This document shows, one piece after another, positions 47,811 through 57,286 of a DNA stretch of 64,000 bases. The notes under the pieces were generated by a model, which did not search any database, had not been told where the DNA came from, and saw nothing but the letters and a program-made list of their open reading frames with translations. The stretch covers positions 169,699 through 233,698 of the forward strand of contig NZ_BNBB01000009.1 of assembly GCF_014654615.1 (NCBI RefSeq), written 5' to 3'. The DNA is from Streptosporangium violaceochromogenes. Its GTDB lineage: Bacteria > Actinomycetota > Actinomycetes > Streptosporangiales > Streptosporangiaceae. Both the position numbers and the translations under genes were made by a program. Each line of letters opens with the position of its first letter. The first letter of the stretch is position 1.

Positions 47811-48920
47811 TCACCGTGTTTTCGGCAGGCCCGCGTAGACCGCGAGGACGGCCTCAAGGGCCTCCCGCTCACCGGGCAGGTCGCGGCCCCGCCGGACGGC
47901 GGCCTCCCTCAGGGCCGCGGCGAGGGCGTCGTCGGCGAGCACTCTCGCGACCGCCTCGCGCATCGCGGCGACGTCCCCGTACGGCACCAGCAGCCCGGCG
48001 TCGCCCACCATCGGCGGGATGCCGCCCACCGCGGTGGCGATCACCGGTGTGCCGGCCCGCAGCGCCTCCTGCACGGTCAGCGGCTGCCCCTCCCACCGGG
48101 AGGGCACCAGCAGGGCCCGGGCGACGCCGAGCAGATCTCCCACGTCGTCCCGGTTGCCGAGCAGCCGGACCGGCAGGCCCTCCCGCTCGATCCGGCCCCG
48201 CAACTCCTCGCGGAGCGGCCCCTCCCCCGCCACCACGAACACCGGGCGCCCCGCCGGAGGGGCCGGATCGGAGCCCACCGCCGCCGCGACGTCCAGCAGG
48301 CCCTCCAGCCCCTTCTGCTGGGCGAGTCTGGCGACCGTCAGCAGGACGGGACGCTCTCCGACACCGAGTTCCGCCCGTACCTTTCGCGGGTCGCGGGAGG
48401 CGCGGGCCGAGGTAGGGGCCGGGACGACCGCCGTTGCCACATGCCGGGCCCCCAGCCGGCCGATCCACTCCCCGAGGTCCGGCGAGACCACCAGGACCCG
48501 GTCGGCCCGGCGGGCGACGATCCGGGCCAGCAGACCGTGGATCGCGCCGATCGCGCCGCCCTGGGTGGCCGCGTTGTGCAGGGTGACCACCAGGCCGGTG
48601 CCGGTGCCGGTCAGGGCGAGCGCGGCCAGCGCCCCCGCCCGCAGCCCGTGTGCGTGCACGACCCCCGCCCCGCGCAGCGCCCGCAGGGCCCGCACCGCCC
48701 GCAGGTCGTTCAGGGGCCGGGGCCGGTCGGAGACCGCCACGGGCACGAACCTCGCCCCGATCCGGCCGAACCCGAACGCCTCCCCGGTCGCCGGCGGCCC
48801 GGCCACCACCACCGGGTGCCCCCGGCGCGCCAGCCCCCCGGCCAGCATGGCCACATGGCGCCCGACCCCGCCCGCGCTGGTTCCCAGGACGAACGCCACC
48901 CGTGACCGTCTCTCATCCAT
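47811..48920 (-). CDS. Glycosyltransferase family 4
   Basis: This 369-aa GT-B enzyme has LGTSAGGVGRHVAMLAGGL at the N-terminus, VVHAHGLRAG, and the donor motif VPSRWEGQPLTVQEALRAGTPVIATAVGGIPEx-type (here GGIPPMV). The ATG overlaps the murJ stop. As last gene of the SteA-SteB-MraY-like-MurJ run it probably builds an envelope glycan; donor and acceptor are unknown. Confidence 0.88.
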   Translation of the reverse strand: MDERRSRVAFVLGTSAGGVGRHVAMLAGGLARRGHPVVVAGPPATGEAFGFGRIGARFVPVAVSDRPRPLNDLRAVRALRALRGAGVVHAHGLRAGALAALALTGTGTGLVVTLHNAATQGGAIGAIHGLLARIVARRADRVLVVSPDLGEWIGRLGARHVATAVVPAPTSARASRDPRKVRAELGVGERPVLLTVARLAQQKGLEGLLDVAAAVGSDPAPPAGRPVFVVAGEGPLREELRGRIEREGLPVRLLGNRDDVGDLLGVARALLVPSRWEGQPLTVQEALRAGTPVIATAVGGIPPMVGDAGLLVPYGDVAAMREAVARVLADDALAAALREAAVRRGRDLPGEREALEAVLAVYAGLPKTR

Positions 48921-50562
48921 CGGAACGACTCCCCTCCGCGACCGGCACCCGCCTGAAACGCTCCAGCACCATCCGGGCGTCCGGGCCGTCGACCGGCGCG
49001 GCCACGGCCGCGAACGCCGCCGAACCGGCCACCGCCGCCACCAGCCCCACCACGACGCACATCCCCTTCGACACCTCACCGAAGGCCGAGACGACGGCCA
49101 GCCCCGCCGCGTAGGCCGCGAGCCCGCCCGCCACGGCGGCGAACAGACACCGCCACATCCCGCCCAGCGCCGCGGCACCCCTGGCCCGCAGCACGGCGAG
49201 CACCAGCAGCACGCTTCCCGCGGTCATGCCGACGGTGCTGCCCAGGGCGAGCTGCCCCACCACCTGCGGCCGATCGGCGGCGGCGTGGGCCAGCAGGACC
49301 TGCAGGGCCAGCGCGACCCCCCAGCCCACGACCGAGGCGACCGCGGCCGACCTGCCCCGGCCGCAGGCGTACAGGACACGGGCGAGGTGGAACATCAACG
49401 CGTACCCGGCCAGGCCGGGCGCGAACAGTGTGACGGCCCGTGCCAGCTCCGCCGGGTCTCCGCCCGGCGTCCCCTCCACGATCACCCGGGAGACCGGCAG
49501 GGCCACCGCCGCCATGACCCCTGCCGCGAGCCCCGTCACCAGCAGGATCACCCGTGTGCTGGTGGCGGTGAGGTCGTCGAACCCGGCCCGGTCGCCGTCG
49601 CCCGCCCGGGTGGACAGCACCGGGAACGCGCTGGTGGCGACCGGCACCACGAGCACCGCGAAGGGAAGCTGGTACAGCGCCCAGGCGTAGGTGTAGATAC
49701 CGGTCGCCCCGGCGCCCCCCAGGTTGTTGGCCAGCCGGACCACCGCGGTCAGGGTGATCTGCTGGGCGACGAGCACGGCGAGACCGGCGGTCGCGAGCCG
49801 CCGGGCGCGGGCCGCGACGCCGGGGGGGAAGGAGAGCGAGGGCCGCAGCCGCAGGCCGAGCCCGCCGACGGGGCCGATCACCGTGAGCACCATCGCCGCG
49901 GCGGCGATCGTCGCGCCGAGGGAGAGCGCCAGCAACCCCGCGGTGTTCAGTGCCCGAAGCTCCCGGGCCGCCCCGCCCGCGACCGGCTCGAAGACGAGAT
50001 AGGAGCCGACGATGAGCAGGCTGGAGACCAGCGGCGCCAGGGCGGGCCCCAGAAAGCGCCGGTGGGCCTGGAGCAGGCCGTACAGGATGACGGCGAGCCC
50101 GAAGAAGATCATCCGCGGGGCGAAGACGACGAGCATGGCGGTGCCGGTCTCGACGACCTCGGTCACGTCGCAGTCGCCCACGTCTCCGGCCAGCAGCGTC
50201 ATGATCGGCCGGGCGAGCACGGCGACGAGCAGGGTCAGCGGCACCAGAACCAGCAGCACCCAGGTCAGCAGCGCCGAGGCGATCCGGCCGATCTCCGCCC
50301 TGGCCTCGGGGTCGGCGGCCGACCGGGAGGCCGCCGAGGCCAGCAGCGGCACCACGGTCCCGGCGAGCGCTCCCCCGGCCACCAGCTCGAAGACGATGTT
50401 GGGAACGTAGTTGGCGGTGTTGTAGGCGGTGCTCAGGCAGAGGTTGCCGACGGTCTGCGACTGGACAAAATACCGACCAAACCCGACAAATCGGGCCAGC
50501 ACGGTTACGACCCCGATAAGAAGGGCCGCTCCCGCGACTCCCTGCCCGATCCTTCCGGTCAT
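48913..50562 (-). CDS. MurJ/MviN-type lipid II flippase
   Basis: This 549-aa MATE-like protein with about 14 membrane helices has VLARFVGFGRYF, AYNTANYVPNIVFELVAGGALAG near the N-terminus and FAPRMIFFGLAVILYGLLQAHRRF in the middle, as in MviN/MurJ. It could flip lipid II or a related glycolipid. Another murJ near the chromosome origin end is usual in actinomycetes, so this copy may serve a special step such as a GT4/MraY-like product. It overlaps both neighbours. Confidence 0.88.
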   Translation of the reverse strand: MTGRIGQGVAGAALLIGVVTVLARFVGFGRYFVQSQTVGNLCLSTAYNTANYVPNIVFELVAGGALAGTVVPLLASAASRSAADPEARAEIGRIASALLTWVLLVLVPLTLLVAVLARPIMTLLAGDVGDCDVTEVVETGTAMLVVFAPRMIFFGLAVILYGLLQAHRRFLGPALAPLVSSLLIVGSYLVFEPVAGGAARELRALNTAGLLALSLGATIAAAAMVLTVIGPVGGLGLRLRPSLSFPPGVAARARRLATAGLAVLVAQQITLTAVVRLANNLGGAGATGIYTYAWALYQLPFAVLVVPVATSAFPVLSTRAGDGDRAGFDDLTATSTRVILLVTGLAAGVMAAVALPVSRVIVEGTPGGDPAELARAVTLFAPGLAGYALMFHLARVLYACGRGRSAAVASVVGWGVALALQVLLAHAAADRPQVVGQLALGSTVGMTAGSVLLVLAVLRARGAAALGGMWRCLFAAVAGGLAAYAAGLAVVSAFGEVSKGMCVVVGLVAAVAGSAAFAAVAAPVDGPDARMVLERFRRVPVAEGSRSDG

Positions 50563-51434
50563 CGGCCGGCGGGCACCCGCTCCACGGGACGGCGTCCGAG
50601 CATGTCGATGCGGTTGAGCATCGCGTTGCCGGCGATGACCTTGGTGAAGCTGATCCTCTCCGAGGCGGCGGTCAGCGCGACCACGGTGCCGAGCACGGCC
50701 AGGCGGCCGGGACGGCCGAGGGTGACCACGGCGGCCAGCCCGAGAAGCGCCCCCAGCGCGTTGGCCCCGGCGTCTCCCAGCATGGCCCGCTCGCCGAGGT
50801 CTTCGGGCAGCAGCGCCGCGGCGGCACCGGCGGGCACCGCGGCCAGGACCGCCGCCGCCGGGGCGTTCCGGCGAAGACCGGCCGCCAGCAGGGGGGCGGC
50901 GGCCAGCAGGCCGACCTTGACGGCGCGGCCGGGGCGCAGGTCGAAGAGGTTGGCCAGGTTCGCGGCTCCCGCCACCAGCGCGCCGTCGACCACGACGTCG
51001 GCGGGACGGCGGGCGGTCAGCGCGGCGGCGGCCAGCCCCGTCGCGCCGATGCCCAGGAGCTTGACGGCACCGCTGGTGACCTCACCCTTGGCCAGGGCGC
51101 TCAGGTGCCCCTTGAACCCCTTGGAGGACGTGACGCCGCACAGATCGTCGTAAGCGCCGAGAAGGCCGCTGCCGGCCCCGGCGAGCACGGCGGCCGCGCG
51201 AACACGCGTCGGCAGCCCCGGAGCCACCGCGACCGCCGCCGCGGCGCCGGCGACGAACGCCGGGCCCTCCAGGAGGGTGATCGGCTCGCCCCGGTGGTTG
51301 GTCCTGGCCCAGGTCTCCGCGTCACCGACCGGAGGCCTGCGGCCGAAGAGGGCGTAGGCGGCACGGGCCGCCGCCGCGCCGGCAAGAGCGCCGGCGAGGG
51401 CGCCGAGAAGGGCACGACGGGCCATGGGGATCAT
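50559..51434 (-). CDS. MraY/WecA-like phosphosugar transferase
   Basis: This 291-aa membrane protein resembles polyprenyl-phosphate phosphosugar transferases (GT4 MraY/WecA family). Diagnostic segments are LLGAYDDLCG with the metal-binding Asp pair, KGFKGHLSALAKGEVTSG, NLANLFDLRPGRAVK and MLGDAGANALGALLG. It is shorter than MraY (about 360 aa), with fewer N-terminal helices. The product could be the lipid-linked sugar handled by the GT4 and the flippase next door. Overlaps murJ and steB. Confidence 0.83.
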   Translation of the reverse strand: MIPMARRALLGALAGALAGAAAARAAYALFGRRPPVGDAETWARTNHRGEPITLLEGPAFVAGAAAAVAVAPGLPTRVRAAAVLAGAGSGLLGAYDDLCGVTSSKGFKGHLSALAKGEVTSGAVKLLGIGATGLAAAALTARRPADVVVDGALVAGAANLANLFDLRPGRAVKVGLLAAAPLLAAGLRRNAPAAAVLAAVPAGAAAALLPEDLGERAMLGDAGANALGALLGLAAVVTLGRPGRLAVLGTVVALTAASERISFTKVIAGNAMLNRIDMLGRRPVERVPAGR

Positions 51435-52396
51435 CCTCCGGAGGTGGCCGACGAGGTGGGGGGCGCGCTGGGCTCGACAGCCGAGACACCGGGGCCCATG
51501 CCGTACTGGCCGGCTCCCCCGGACAGTTGCTCCCGCAGAGCGTAGACCACCACGACCCTGCCCGCGGGCATATCGGCGTTGTCGACGGTGGAGACCTTCT
51601 CCGCGACGGCGGCCTCGTCGCGGAGCGCGGTGACGACCCCGCCGGCCCCGCCGCTGGTCAGGGGCCCCGCCAGCACGACGCCCCGGCCGGCCTCGGCCAG
51701 GCGCGAGGCCATCGCGACGACCGCGGCCGTCTGCCGGGCCGCGCCCTCCCCGGCGTACGGCTCAGCCGGGGCGATCAGAACGGCCAGGTCCGCCCGCTTG
51801 GCCGGCTGCTCGGCGACGGTGAGCAGCCCGGCGCGCTGGAACGCCCCCAGCACGGCGGCCGACGCCGGGCTCGCCTTGCCGACCTGCGCCGGGTCCCCGG
51901 TCACCACCGTGCCGGACAGGACCGCGGCCGCCTTGTCGTAGGCGGTGTCCTCGGCGCCGAAGCTCAAATCCACCGGTTTGGTGTCGGTGGCGAGCCTGTC
52001 GAGGAGGGGCGCCTGGGTGACGTCGGCGTACTTGTCGGTCAGCGTGACGCGCCCGCTCACGGTCGCCCCCGCCTGGGTGATCACCTGCTGCACCGCCTCA
52101 CGCAGGGCGGACGTGCCGCCGGGGGCCTCCAGGATGACCACGCGCTCCCCGGCGAGCGCGTCCCGCACGAGCCGGGGGGTGTCGGCCGTGATGAAGGCGT
52201 CGCTGGCCGCCGCCCGGCCCTGCACCGTCTTCAGCTCGGCGCGCAGTTCGCTGTTGCCCACGCGGAGCTGGTTGGCGAGGCTTTCGGCCGTGTCGATGGC
52301 CGGCTCCTTCAGCAGGGTCGTGCCCAGAACGATGCCGACCGACAGCGCGAGGAAGATCGCGACGATGGAGACGAGGTGATAGCGGAAATCGATCAC
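51431..52396 (-). CDS. steB: SteB/MctB-like membrane-anchored protein
   Basis: This 321-aa protein starts IDFRYHLVSIVAIFLALSVGIVLG, a single N-terminal membrane helix, followed by a coiled-coil-like stretch and an extracytoplasmic domain of the copper-transporter-MctB family. Streptomyces SteB is encoded beside SteA and affects septum/spore wall formation; mycobacterial MctB is linked to copper. A GTG at 52396 overlaps the steA stop; the frame to 52435 is steA shadow. The C-terminus is Ser/Pro/Thr-rich. Confidence 0.83.
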   Translation of the reverse strand: MIDFRYHLVSIVAIFLALSVGIVLGTTLLKEPAIDTAESLANQLRVGNSELRAELKTVQGRAAASDAFITADTPRLVRDALAGERVVILEAPGGTSALREAVQQVITQAGATVSGRVTLTDKYADVTQAPLLDRLATDTKPVDLSFGAEDTAYDKAAAVLSGTVVTGDPAQVGKASPASAAVLGAFQRAGLLTVAEQPAKRADLAVLIAPAEPYAGEGAARQTAAVVAMASRLAEAGRGVVLAGPLTSGGAGGVVTALRDEAAVAEKVSTVDNADMPAGRVVVVYALREQLSGGAGQYGMGPGVSAVEPSAPPTSSATSGG

Positions 52397-53604
52397 GAGA
52401 AGAGTCCGACCAGCCAGAAGATGAACCCGTTCCACACGTCGCGGACGTTGTCCAGCCAGATCTTGCCGACCGGGGAGACGATGACGGCGACCCCCATGGT
52501 GATCAGCGTGGTGGCGACGAGCAGAAGCAGGGACGGGGTTGAGATCCGGCTGCGGTAGAGCCGGCTGACGCCCTTGGCGTCGATGAGCTTGCCCCCCACC
52601 CGCAGGCGGGTGAGGAAGGTGCTGGCCATGCCCGAGCGCCCTTTGTCGAGGAACTCCACCAGCGTCGCGTGCGTGCCGACGGCGACGATCAGGTCGGCGC
52701 CCTTGTCGTCGGCGAGGAGCATGGCGATGTCCTCACTGGTGCCGATCGCCGGGAAGACCACGGCGTCATGGCCGAGTTGCTGGACCCGCTCCAGGCCGGG
52801 GGCCCTGCCGTCCCGGTAGGCGTGCACGACCAGCTCGGCACCGCAGGTCAGGGCCTTGGCGGACACCGAGTCGAAGTCTCCGACGATGACGTCGGGAACG
52901 TAGCCGGCCTCCATGAGCGCGTCCGCGCCGCCGTCCACCCCGATCATCACGGGGCGGTACTCGCGGATGTAGGGACGCAGGGCCGCGATGTCCTCCTTGT
53001 AGTGATACCCGCGCACCACGATGAGGACGTGCCGTCCCTCCATGTCGATCCGGATGTCGGGCACCCCGACCCCGTCGATGAGGAGATCGCGCTCGCGCCG
53101 GACGTACTCCATCGTGTTGGCGGCGAACGCCTCGATCTGGACGGTCAGCCCGGCCCGCGCCTCGGCCATCGACGCCTCGACGGACTCGGCCGTCTGCACG
53201 TCCCCCTTGCCGACCATCTCGTCGTCGAGGTAGACGACCCCCTCGTGCACCCTGACCAGGTCACCGTCCCTGACCCGCTCGAACAGCTCGGCGGTGGCGT
53301 TGTCGACGAAGGGCACCCCGGCCTCGACAAGGATCTGCGGGCCCAGGTTGGGGTAACGGCCGCTGATGCCCGAGGCGACGTTGACCACGCTCGCCGCGCC
53401 GCACGCGACAAGCGCCTCCGCGCTCACCCGGTCGACGTCAACGTGATCGATAATCGCGATTTCCCCGGCCCGGAGGCGCTTGGTCAGCCTCTTGGTCCGC
53501 CGATCGATTCTCGCCACTGCCGTCACCCCGGGAAGGTCCGTGACCTTCCTGCGGCGGAGGTAACCGTTGAGCTTGCGCTGAAGCCCGTCAGTCGGCACCT
53601 TCAT
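52393..53604 (-). CDS. steA: SteA-like cytokinetic membrane protein
   Basis: This 403-aa protein has a large cytoplasmic region and a C-terminal membrane helix (LLLLVATTLITMGVAVIVS). It contains the SteA text VAARIDRRTKRL-like VARIDRRTKRLTKRL and a thiamine-pyrophosphokinase-like segment PVMIGVDGGADALMEAGYVPD with VGDFDSVS. SteA is linked to septation and sporulation in actinomycetes. The ATG at 53604 lies behind AGGA; another at 53613 is close by. First gene of the overlapping five-gene envelope operon. Confidence 0.88.
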   Translation of the reverse strand: MKVPTDGLQRKLNGYLRRRKVTDLPGVTAVARIDRRTKRLTKRLRAGEIAIIDHVDVDRVSAEALVACGAASVVNVASGISGRYPNLGPQILVEAGVPFVDNATAELFERVRDGDLVRVHEGVVYLDDEMVGKGDVQTAESVEASMAEARAGLTVQIEAFAANTMEYVRRERDLLIDGVGVPDIRIDMEGRHVLIVVRGYHYKEDIAALRPYIREYRPVMIGVDGGADALMEAGYVPDVIVGDFDSVSAKALTCGAELVVHAYRDGRAPGLERVQQLGHDAVVFPAIGTSEDIAMLLADDKGADLIVAVGTHATLVEFLDKGRSGMASTFLTRLRVGGKLIDAKGVSRLYRSRISTPSLLLLVATTLITMGVAVIVSPVGKIWLDNVRDVWNGFIFWLVGLFS

Positions 53605-53733
53605 CACGACCATCCTGCCAGAGCGAAAGAGCCGCCGAGCCACGTGGACGACGATCCGTCAGATTCGTCACTGGAGATCCCCACGCCGTTTCCGCTCCCC
53701 CGAGCCATCCAAAACGCCCCTTGTTATTCCTTC

Positions 53734-55446
53734 TCACGCCTTGTCGGCGGCGGCGATGGCCAGCAGTTCCTCGGCGTGCGCCCGGCCCAGCTCGGAGTCC
53801 TCCAGCCCCGCGAGCATGCGGGACAGCTCACGCGCCCGGCCGCCCTTGTCGAGCGCGACCACCCCGCTGCGCACCACGCTGCCGTCACCGGACTTCTCCA
53901 CGACCAGGTGCTGGTCGGCGAAGGCCGCCACCTGGGGCAGATGGGTGACGACGATCACCTGGGCGGTGCGGGCCAGACGGGCCAGCCTGCGACCGATCTC
54001 GACCGCGGCCTTACCGCCCACACCCGCGTCGACCTCGTCGAACACGAACGTGGGAACCGGGTCGGCCCCGGCGAAGACGACCTCGATGGCGAGCATGACC
54101 CGGCTCAGCTCTCCCCCCGAGGCCCCCTTGTTCAGCGGCAGGGACGGCGAGGCCGGGTGGGGCGACATCCGCAGCTCGACCTCGTCGACCCCGTGGGGGC
54201 CGAAGTCGCCGGCCGAGCTCAGACCGACCACCACCGTGGCGTGGGGCATGGCCAGCGCGGCGAGCTCGTCGGTGACGGCCCTTCCGAACCGCTCCGCCGC
54301 CGCGGAACGGATCCGGGTCAGTTCGGCGGCCAGCTCGGTCAGACGCCGGGTGAGGTCCTCCTGTTCACGGGCGAGCTCGCCGATCCGCTCGTCGTCCCCC
54401 TCCAGCTCGACGACACGGCTCGCGGCCTCCGCGGCCCAGGCGAGCACGGCGCCGGTGTCCTCGCCGTACTTGCGGACGAGGTGGGTGAGCACGGCCTGGC
54501 GCTCCTGCACGACCGCCAGCCGCACCGGATCGGCCTCGACCGACTCGGCGTAGGCGGCCAGCTCGGTGGCGACGTCGGAGACGAGGTAGCCGGCCTCGGC
54601 GAGCCTGCCGGCGAGCTCGGCCAGCACCGGGTCGAAGTCCCCCACCGTCTCCAGGGCGGAGCGCGCCCGGCCGATCAGGGCGATGGCGTCCTGCATCTCC
54701 TGCTCACCGGACATCGGGTCGCCCAGCAGCGCCCTGTGCGCGCTCTCGGCCGCGTTGCGCAGGGCGTCGGCGTGGGAGAGCCGCTCCTCCTCCTCGCGCA
54801 GCACGACCTCCTCCCCCTGCTTGGGGTCGGCCTGCTCCACCTCCTGGAGCCCGAACCGCAGCAGGTCGGCCTCCTGAGCGCGTTCTCTGGCCCTTCCGGC
54901 GAGCTCGGCGAGCCGGTCGGCGACCTGCTTGTGCCGTTTGTAGACCTGCTCGTAGGCCCGCAGCGGCTTGACAAGGTCGTCACCGGCGTAGCGGTCCAGG
55001 GCCGCGCGCTGGCGGCCGGGCTGAAGCAGCCTCTGCTGGTCCATCTGGCCGTGCACGGCCACCAGATCCTCGGCCAGGTAGGTGAGGGTGCCCACGGGAA
55101 CGGTACGGCCGCCCAGCCAGGCGCGGCTGCGCCCCTCGGCGGAGACGGTACGCGCGATGATCAGCTCGCCGTCCTCGACCTCGCCGCCCACGTCCCGCAC
55201 CTGGTGGGCCACCCTGCCCTGCGGGTCGACCACCAGCGTGCCCTCGACGGTGGCCCTGTCCGCCCCCGGGCGGACGCGTGCCGGGTCGGCCCGGCCCCCG
55301 AAGAGCAACCCCAGGCCGGTCACCACCATGGTCTTGCCCGCACCTGTCTCACCTGTGAGCACGGTGAATCCCGGCGAGAGCACCAGGACCGCCTCGTCGA
55401 TCACACCGAGTCCTCGGATACGGACCTCCTCGACTCTGGGTCGCAC
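53734..55446 (-). CDS. recN: DNA repair protein RecN
   Basis: This 570-aa SMC-like ATPase acts in double-strand break repair. Walker A GETGAGKT lies at residues 32-39, the signature NKGASGGELSRVMLAI and Walker B TFVFDEVDAGVGG near the end, with coiled coil between (e.g. LAELAGRARERAQEADLL). It starts with GTG behind GGGAGGG. nadK and tlyA precede it on the same strand, a conserved group in many bacteria. Confidence 0.96.
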   Translation of the reverse strand: MRPRVEEVRIRGLGVIDEAVLVLSPGFTVLTGETGAGKTMVVTGLGLLFGGRADPARVRPGADRATVEGTLVVDPQGRVAHQVRDVGGEVEDGELIIARTVSAEGRSRAWLGGRTVPVGTLTYLAEDLVAVHGQMDQQRLLQPGRQRAALDRYAGDDLVKPLRAYEQVYKRHKQVADRLAELAGRARERAQEADLLRFGLQEVEQADPKQGEEVVLREEEERLSHADALRNAAESAHRALLGDPMSGEQEMQDAIALIGRARSALETVGDFDPVLAELAGRLAEAGYLVSDVATELAAYAESVEADPVRLAVVQERQAVLTHLVRKYGEDTGAVLAWAAEAASRVVELEGDDERIGELAREQEDLTRRLTELAAELTRIRSAAAERFGRAVTDELAALAMPHATVVVGLSSAGDFGPHGVDEVELRMSPHPASPSLPLNKGASGGELSRVMLAIEVVFAGADPVPTFVFDEVDAGVGGKAAVEIGRRLARLARTAQVIVVTHLPQVAAFADQHLVVEKSGDGSVVRSGVVALDKGGRARELSRMLAGLEDSELGRAHAEELLAIAAADKA

Positions 55447-55536
55447 TGGTCCCTCCCGTCACATCGAATTCACCGAACATCAGTGCGGCACGCGGGCACG
55501 ATCCTACGCGCTCGGGACGGCGATCGCCCGGACGAA

Positions 55537-56442
55537 CTACGGTCGCGCCCGGCCACGCCACCCCTGCACGGGAAGGTCGAACTTGGCCACCAGCCTGTCG
55601 GTGAACGGCGCGCCGGTGTCCTCCACGCCGTGCAGTCGTGCCAGCCGTACCGGCAGCTCGGCGCGGCGCACCTCGACCCGCGCCCCGGCCGGCAGATCGA
55701 ACCTGCGGCGGCCGTCGCACCACAGCACCGCCCCGGCCGTCGCCGGCTGGATCTCCAGGGCCAGCGTGGAACGGGGGGAGACCACCAGCGGCCGGGCGAA
55801 CAGCGCGTGGGCGCTGATCGGCACCAGCAGCATCGCCTCGACCTCGGGCCAGACCACCGGACCACCGGCCGAGAAGGCGTAGGCGGTGGACCCCGTCGGC
55901 GTGGCGCAGATCACCCCGTCGCACCCCCAGCGCGACAGCGGGCGCCCGTCGATCTCGGCGACCACCTCCAGCAGGCGCTCGCGCTTTTCCACCGTGGCCT
56001 CGTTGAGCGCCCAGGTGTCGGCCAGGACCTGCCCGTTGAGGCGGGCGGTGACCTCGACGGTCATCCGCTCCTCCACGTCGTAGCGACCCCGCACCACGCA
56101 GTCCACCGTGTCCGCCAGGTTCTCCACCTCGGCCTCCGCCAGGAAGCCGACGTACCCGAGGTTGATGCCCAGCAGCGGCACCCCGGCCGGGCGCGCCAGC
56201 TCGGCGGCCCGCAGGAGGCTGCCGTCACCGCCCAGCACGATCATCATCTCGGCGTCCTGCACCGCCGCCGTGCCCGACGCCGTCACCTCGGTCCCCTCAC
56301 AGGCGACGGCGTCCGCCTCGGCGCTGAGGACGCGCACGGTCAGACCGGCGTCCAGGAGCCGCCCGATGACCAGTCGGGCGCTGTCGATCGCCGCCTCCCG
56401 TCCGGTGTGAACGGTGACGAGGACAGTGCGCTTGACAGTCAT
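55537..56442 (-). CDS. nadK: NAD kinase
   Basis: This 301-aa enzyme phosphorylates NAD to NADP. It has the ATP-NAD kinase motif VLGGDGSLLRAAE, NLGYVGFLAE, ALNEATVEK and GSTAYAFSAGGPVV. It sits 25 bases after tlyA and 90 before recN. Confidence 0.97.
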   Translation of the reverse strand: MTVKRTVLVTVHTGREAAIDSARLVIGRLLDAGLTVRVLSAEADAVACEGTEVTASGTAAVQDAEMMIVLGGDGSLLRAAELARPAGVPLLGINLGYVGFLAEAEVENLADTVDCVVRGRYDVEERMTVEVTARLNGQVLADTWALNEATVEKRERLLEVVAEIDGRPLSRWGCDGVICATPTGSTAYAFSAGGPVVWPEVEAMLLVPISAHALFARPLVVSPRSTLALEIQPATAGAVLWCDGRRRFDLPAGARVEVRRAELPVRLARLHGVEDTGAPFTDRLVAKFDLPVQGWRGRARP

Positions 56443-56467
56443 TTCCCACTCTTCCGGGGACTCGGCA

Positions 56468-57286
56468 CTATTGGGGGCCCTGTGCCACCGCGCGCTCGAT
56501 CTCGGCGGCGAGGTCCTCGACCGGCGGCGCGCCCTCTCCCTTCCCCAGCCAGAGAAGGTACTCGACGTTGCCCGACGGGCCCGGCAGAGGGCTCGCGGTG
56601 ACGCCCCGCACGGTCAGGCCGAGCGCCCGCGCGGCCTCCGCGACGTCCCGGACCGCCCCGGCCCGCAGCCCGGGATCCCTGACGACCCCGCCCGCGCCCA
56701 CGCGCTCCCTGCCGACCTCGAACTGGGGTTTGACCAGCAGCGCGAAGTCGGCGCGCTCCGCGGCGCAGGCGACCAGGGCGGGCAGCACCAGACGCAGCGA
56801 GATGAAGGACAGGTCGCCGACCACCAGGGCGGGGGGCTCCCCCACCGCCCCGGGCGTCAGATCCCTGACGTTGACCCGTTCCATGACCGTGACCCGCTCG
56901 TCGGTCCGCAGCGACCAGGCGAGCTGGCCGTAGCCGACGTCGACGGCGAGAACGTGTGAGGCCCCGGCGCGCAGCAGCACGTCGGTGAAACCCCCGGTGG
57001 AGGCCCCGGCGTCCAGGCAGCGGCGCCCGGCGACGGTCAGGCCCCGGGGTCCGAAGACCTCCAGCGCGCCCAGCAGCTTGTGCGCCCCCCGTGAGACGTA
57101 GCCGGGCCCGTCGGGCGGCTCGGTGACCACGATCGCGGAGGCGGTCTCCACCTGGGTCGCCGCCTTGACCGCCGTACGGCCGCCGACGGTGACCCGGCCG
57201 GCGTCGATGAGCTGGACCGCCTGTTCCCGGGAGCGGGCCAGCCCGCGCCGCACCAGCTCGCTGTCCAGGCGCGCCCGGCGGCTCAC
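56468..57286 (-). CDS. tlyA: TlyA-family rRNA 2'-O-methyltransferase
   Basis: This 272-aa protein has an N-terminal S4 RNA-binding domain (LDSELVRRGLARSREQAVQL) and a Rossmann methyltransferase domain (CLDAGASTGGFTDVLL, AVDVGYGQLAW, LVVGDLSFIS, LVKPQFEVG). Mycobacterial TlyA methylates ribosomal RNA on both subunits and sets capreomycin sensitivity. The GTG start overlaps the stop of the 57-aa gene. Confidence 0.93.
   Translation of the reverse strand: MSRRARLDSELVRRGLARSREQAVQLIDAGRVTVGGRTAVKAATQVETASAIVVTEPPDGPGYVSRGAHKLLGALEVFGPRGLTVAGRRCLDAGASTGGFTDVLLRAGASHVLAVDVGYGQLAWSLRTDERVTVMERVNVRDLTPGAVGEPPALVVGDLSFISLRLVLPALVACAAERADFALLVKPQFEVGRERVGAGGVVRDPGLRAGAVRDVAEAARALGLTVRGVTASPLPGPSGNVEYLLWLGKGEGAPPVEDLAAEIERAVAQGPQ

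Noticed and set aside
48019..51153. 1044-codon plus-strand open frame over the GT4-murJ-MraY-like genes
   Set aside because: Low-complexity antisense frame; the opposite strand gives proper families with overlapping starts.
55447..55536. LexA/SOS box upstream of recN or uvrA
   Set aside because: Only a GTTCG-like half near 55470 was seen; no full TCGAAC-N4-GTTCGA-type box at either gene.
52669..56601. 1310-codon plus-strand open frame over steA, recN and nadK
   Set aside because: Shadow of three clear genes on the other strand; no domain text.
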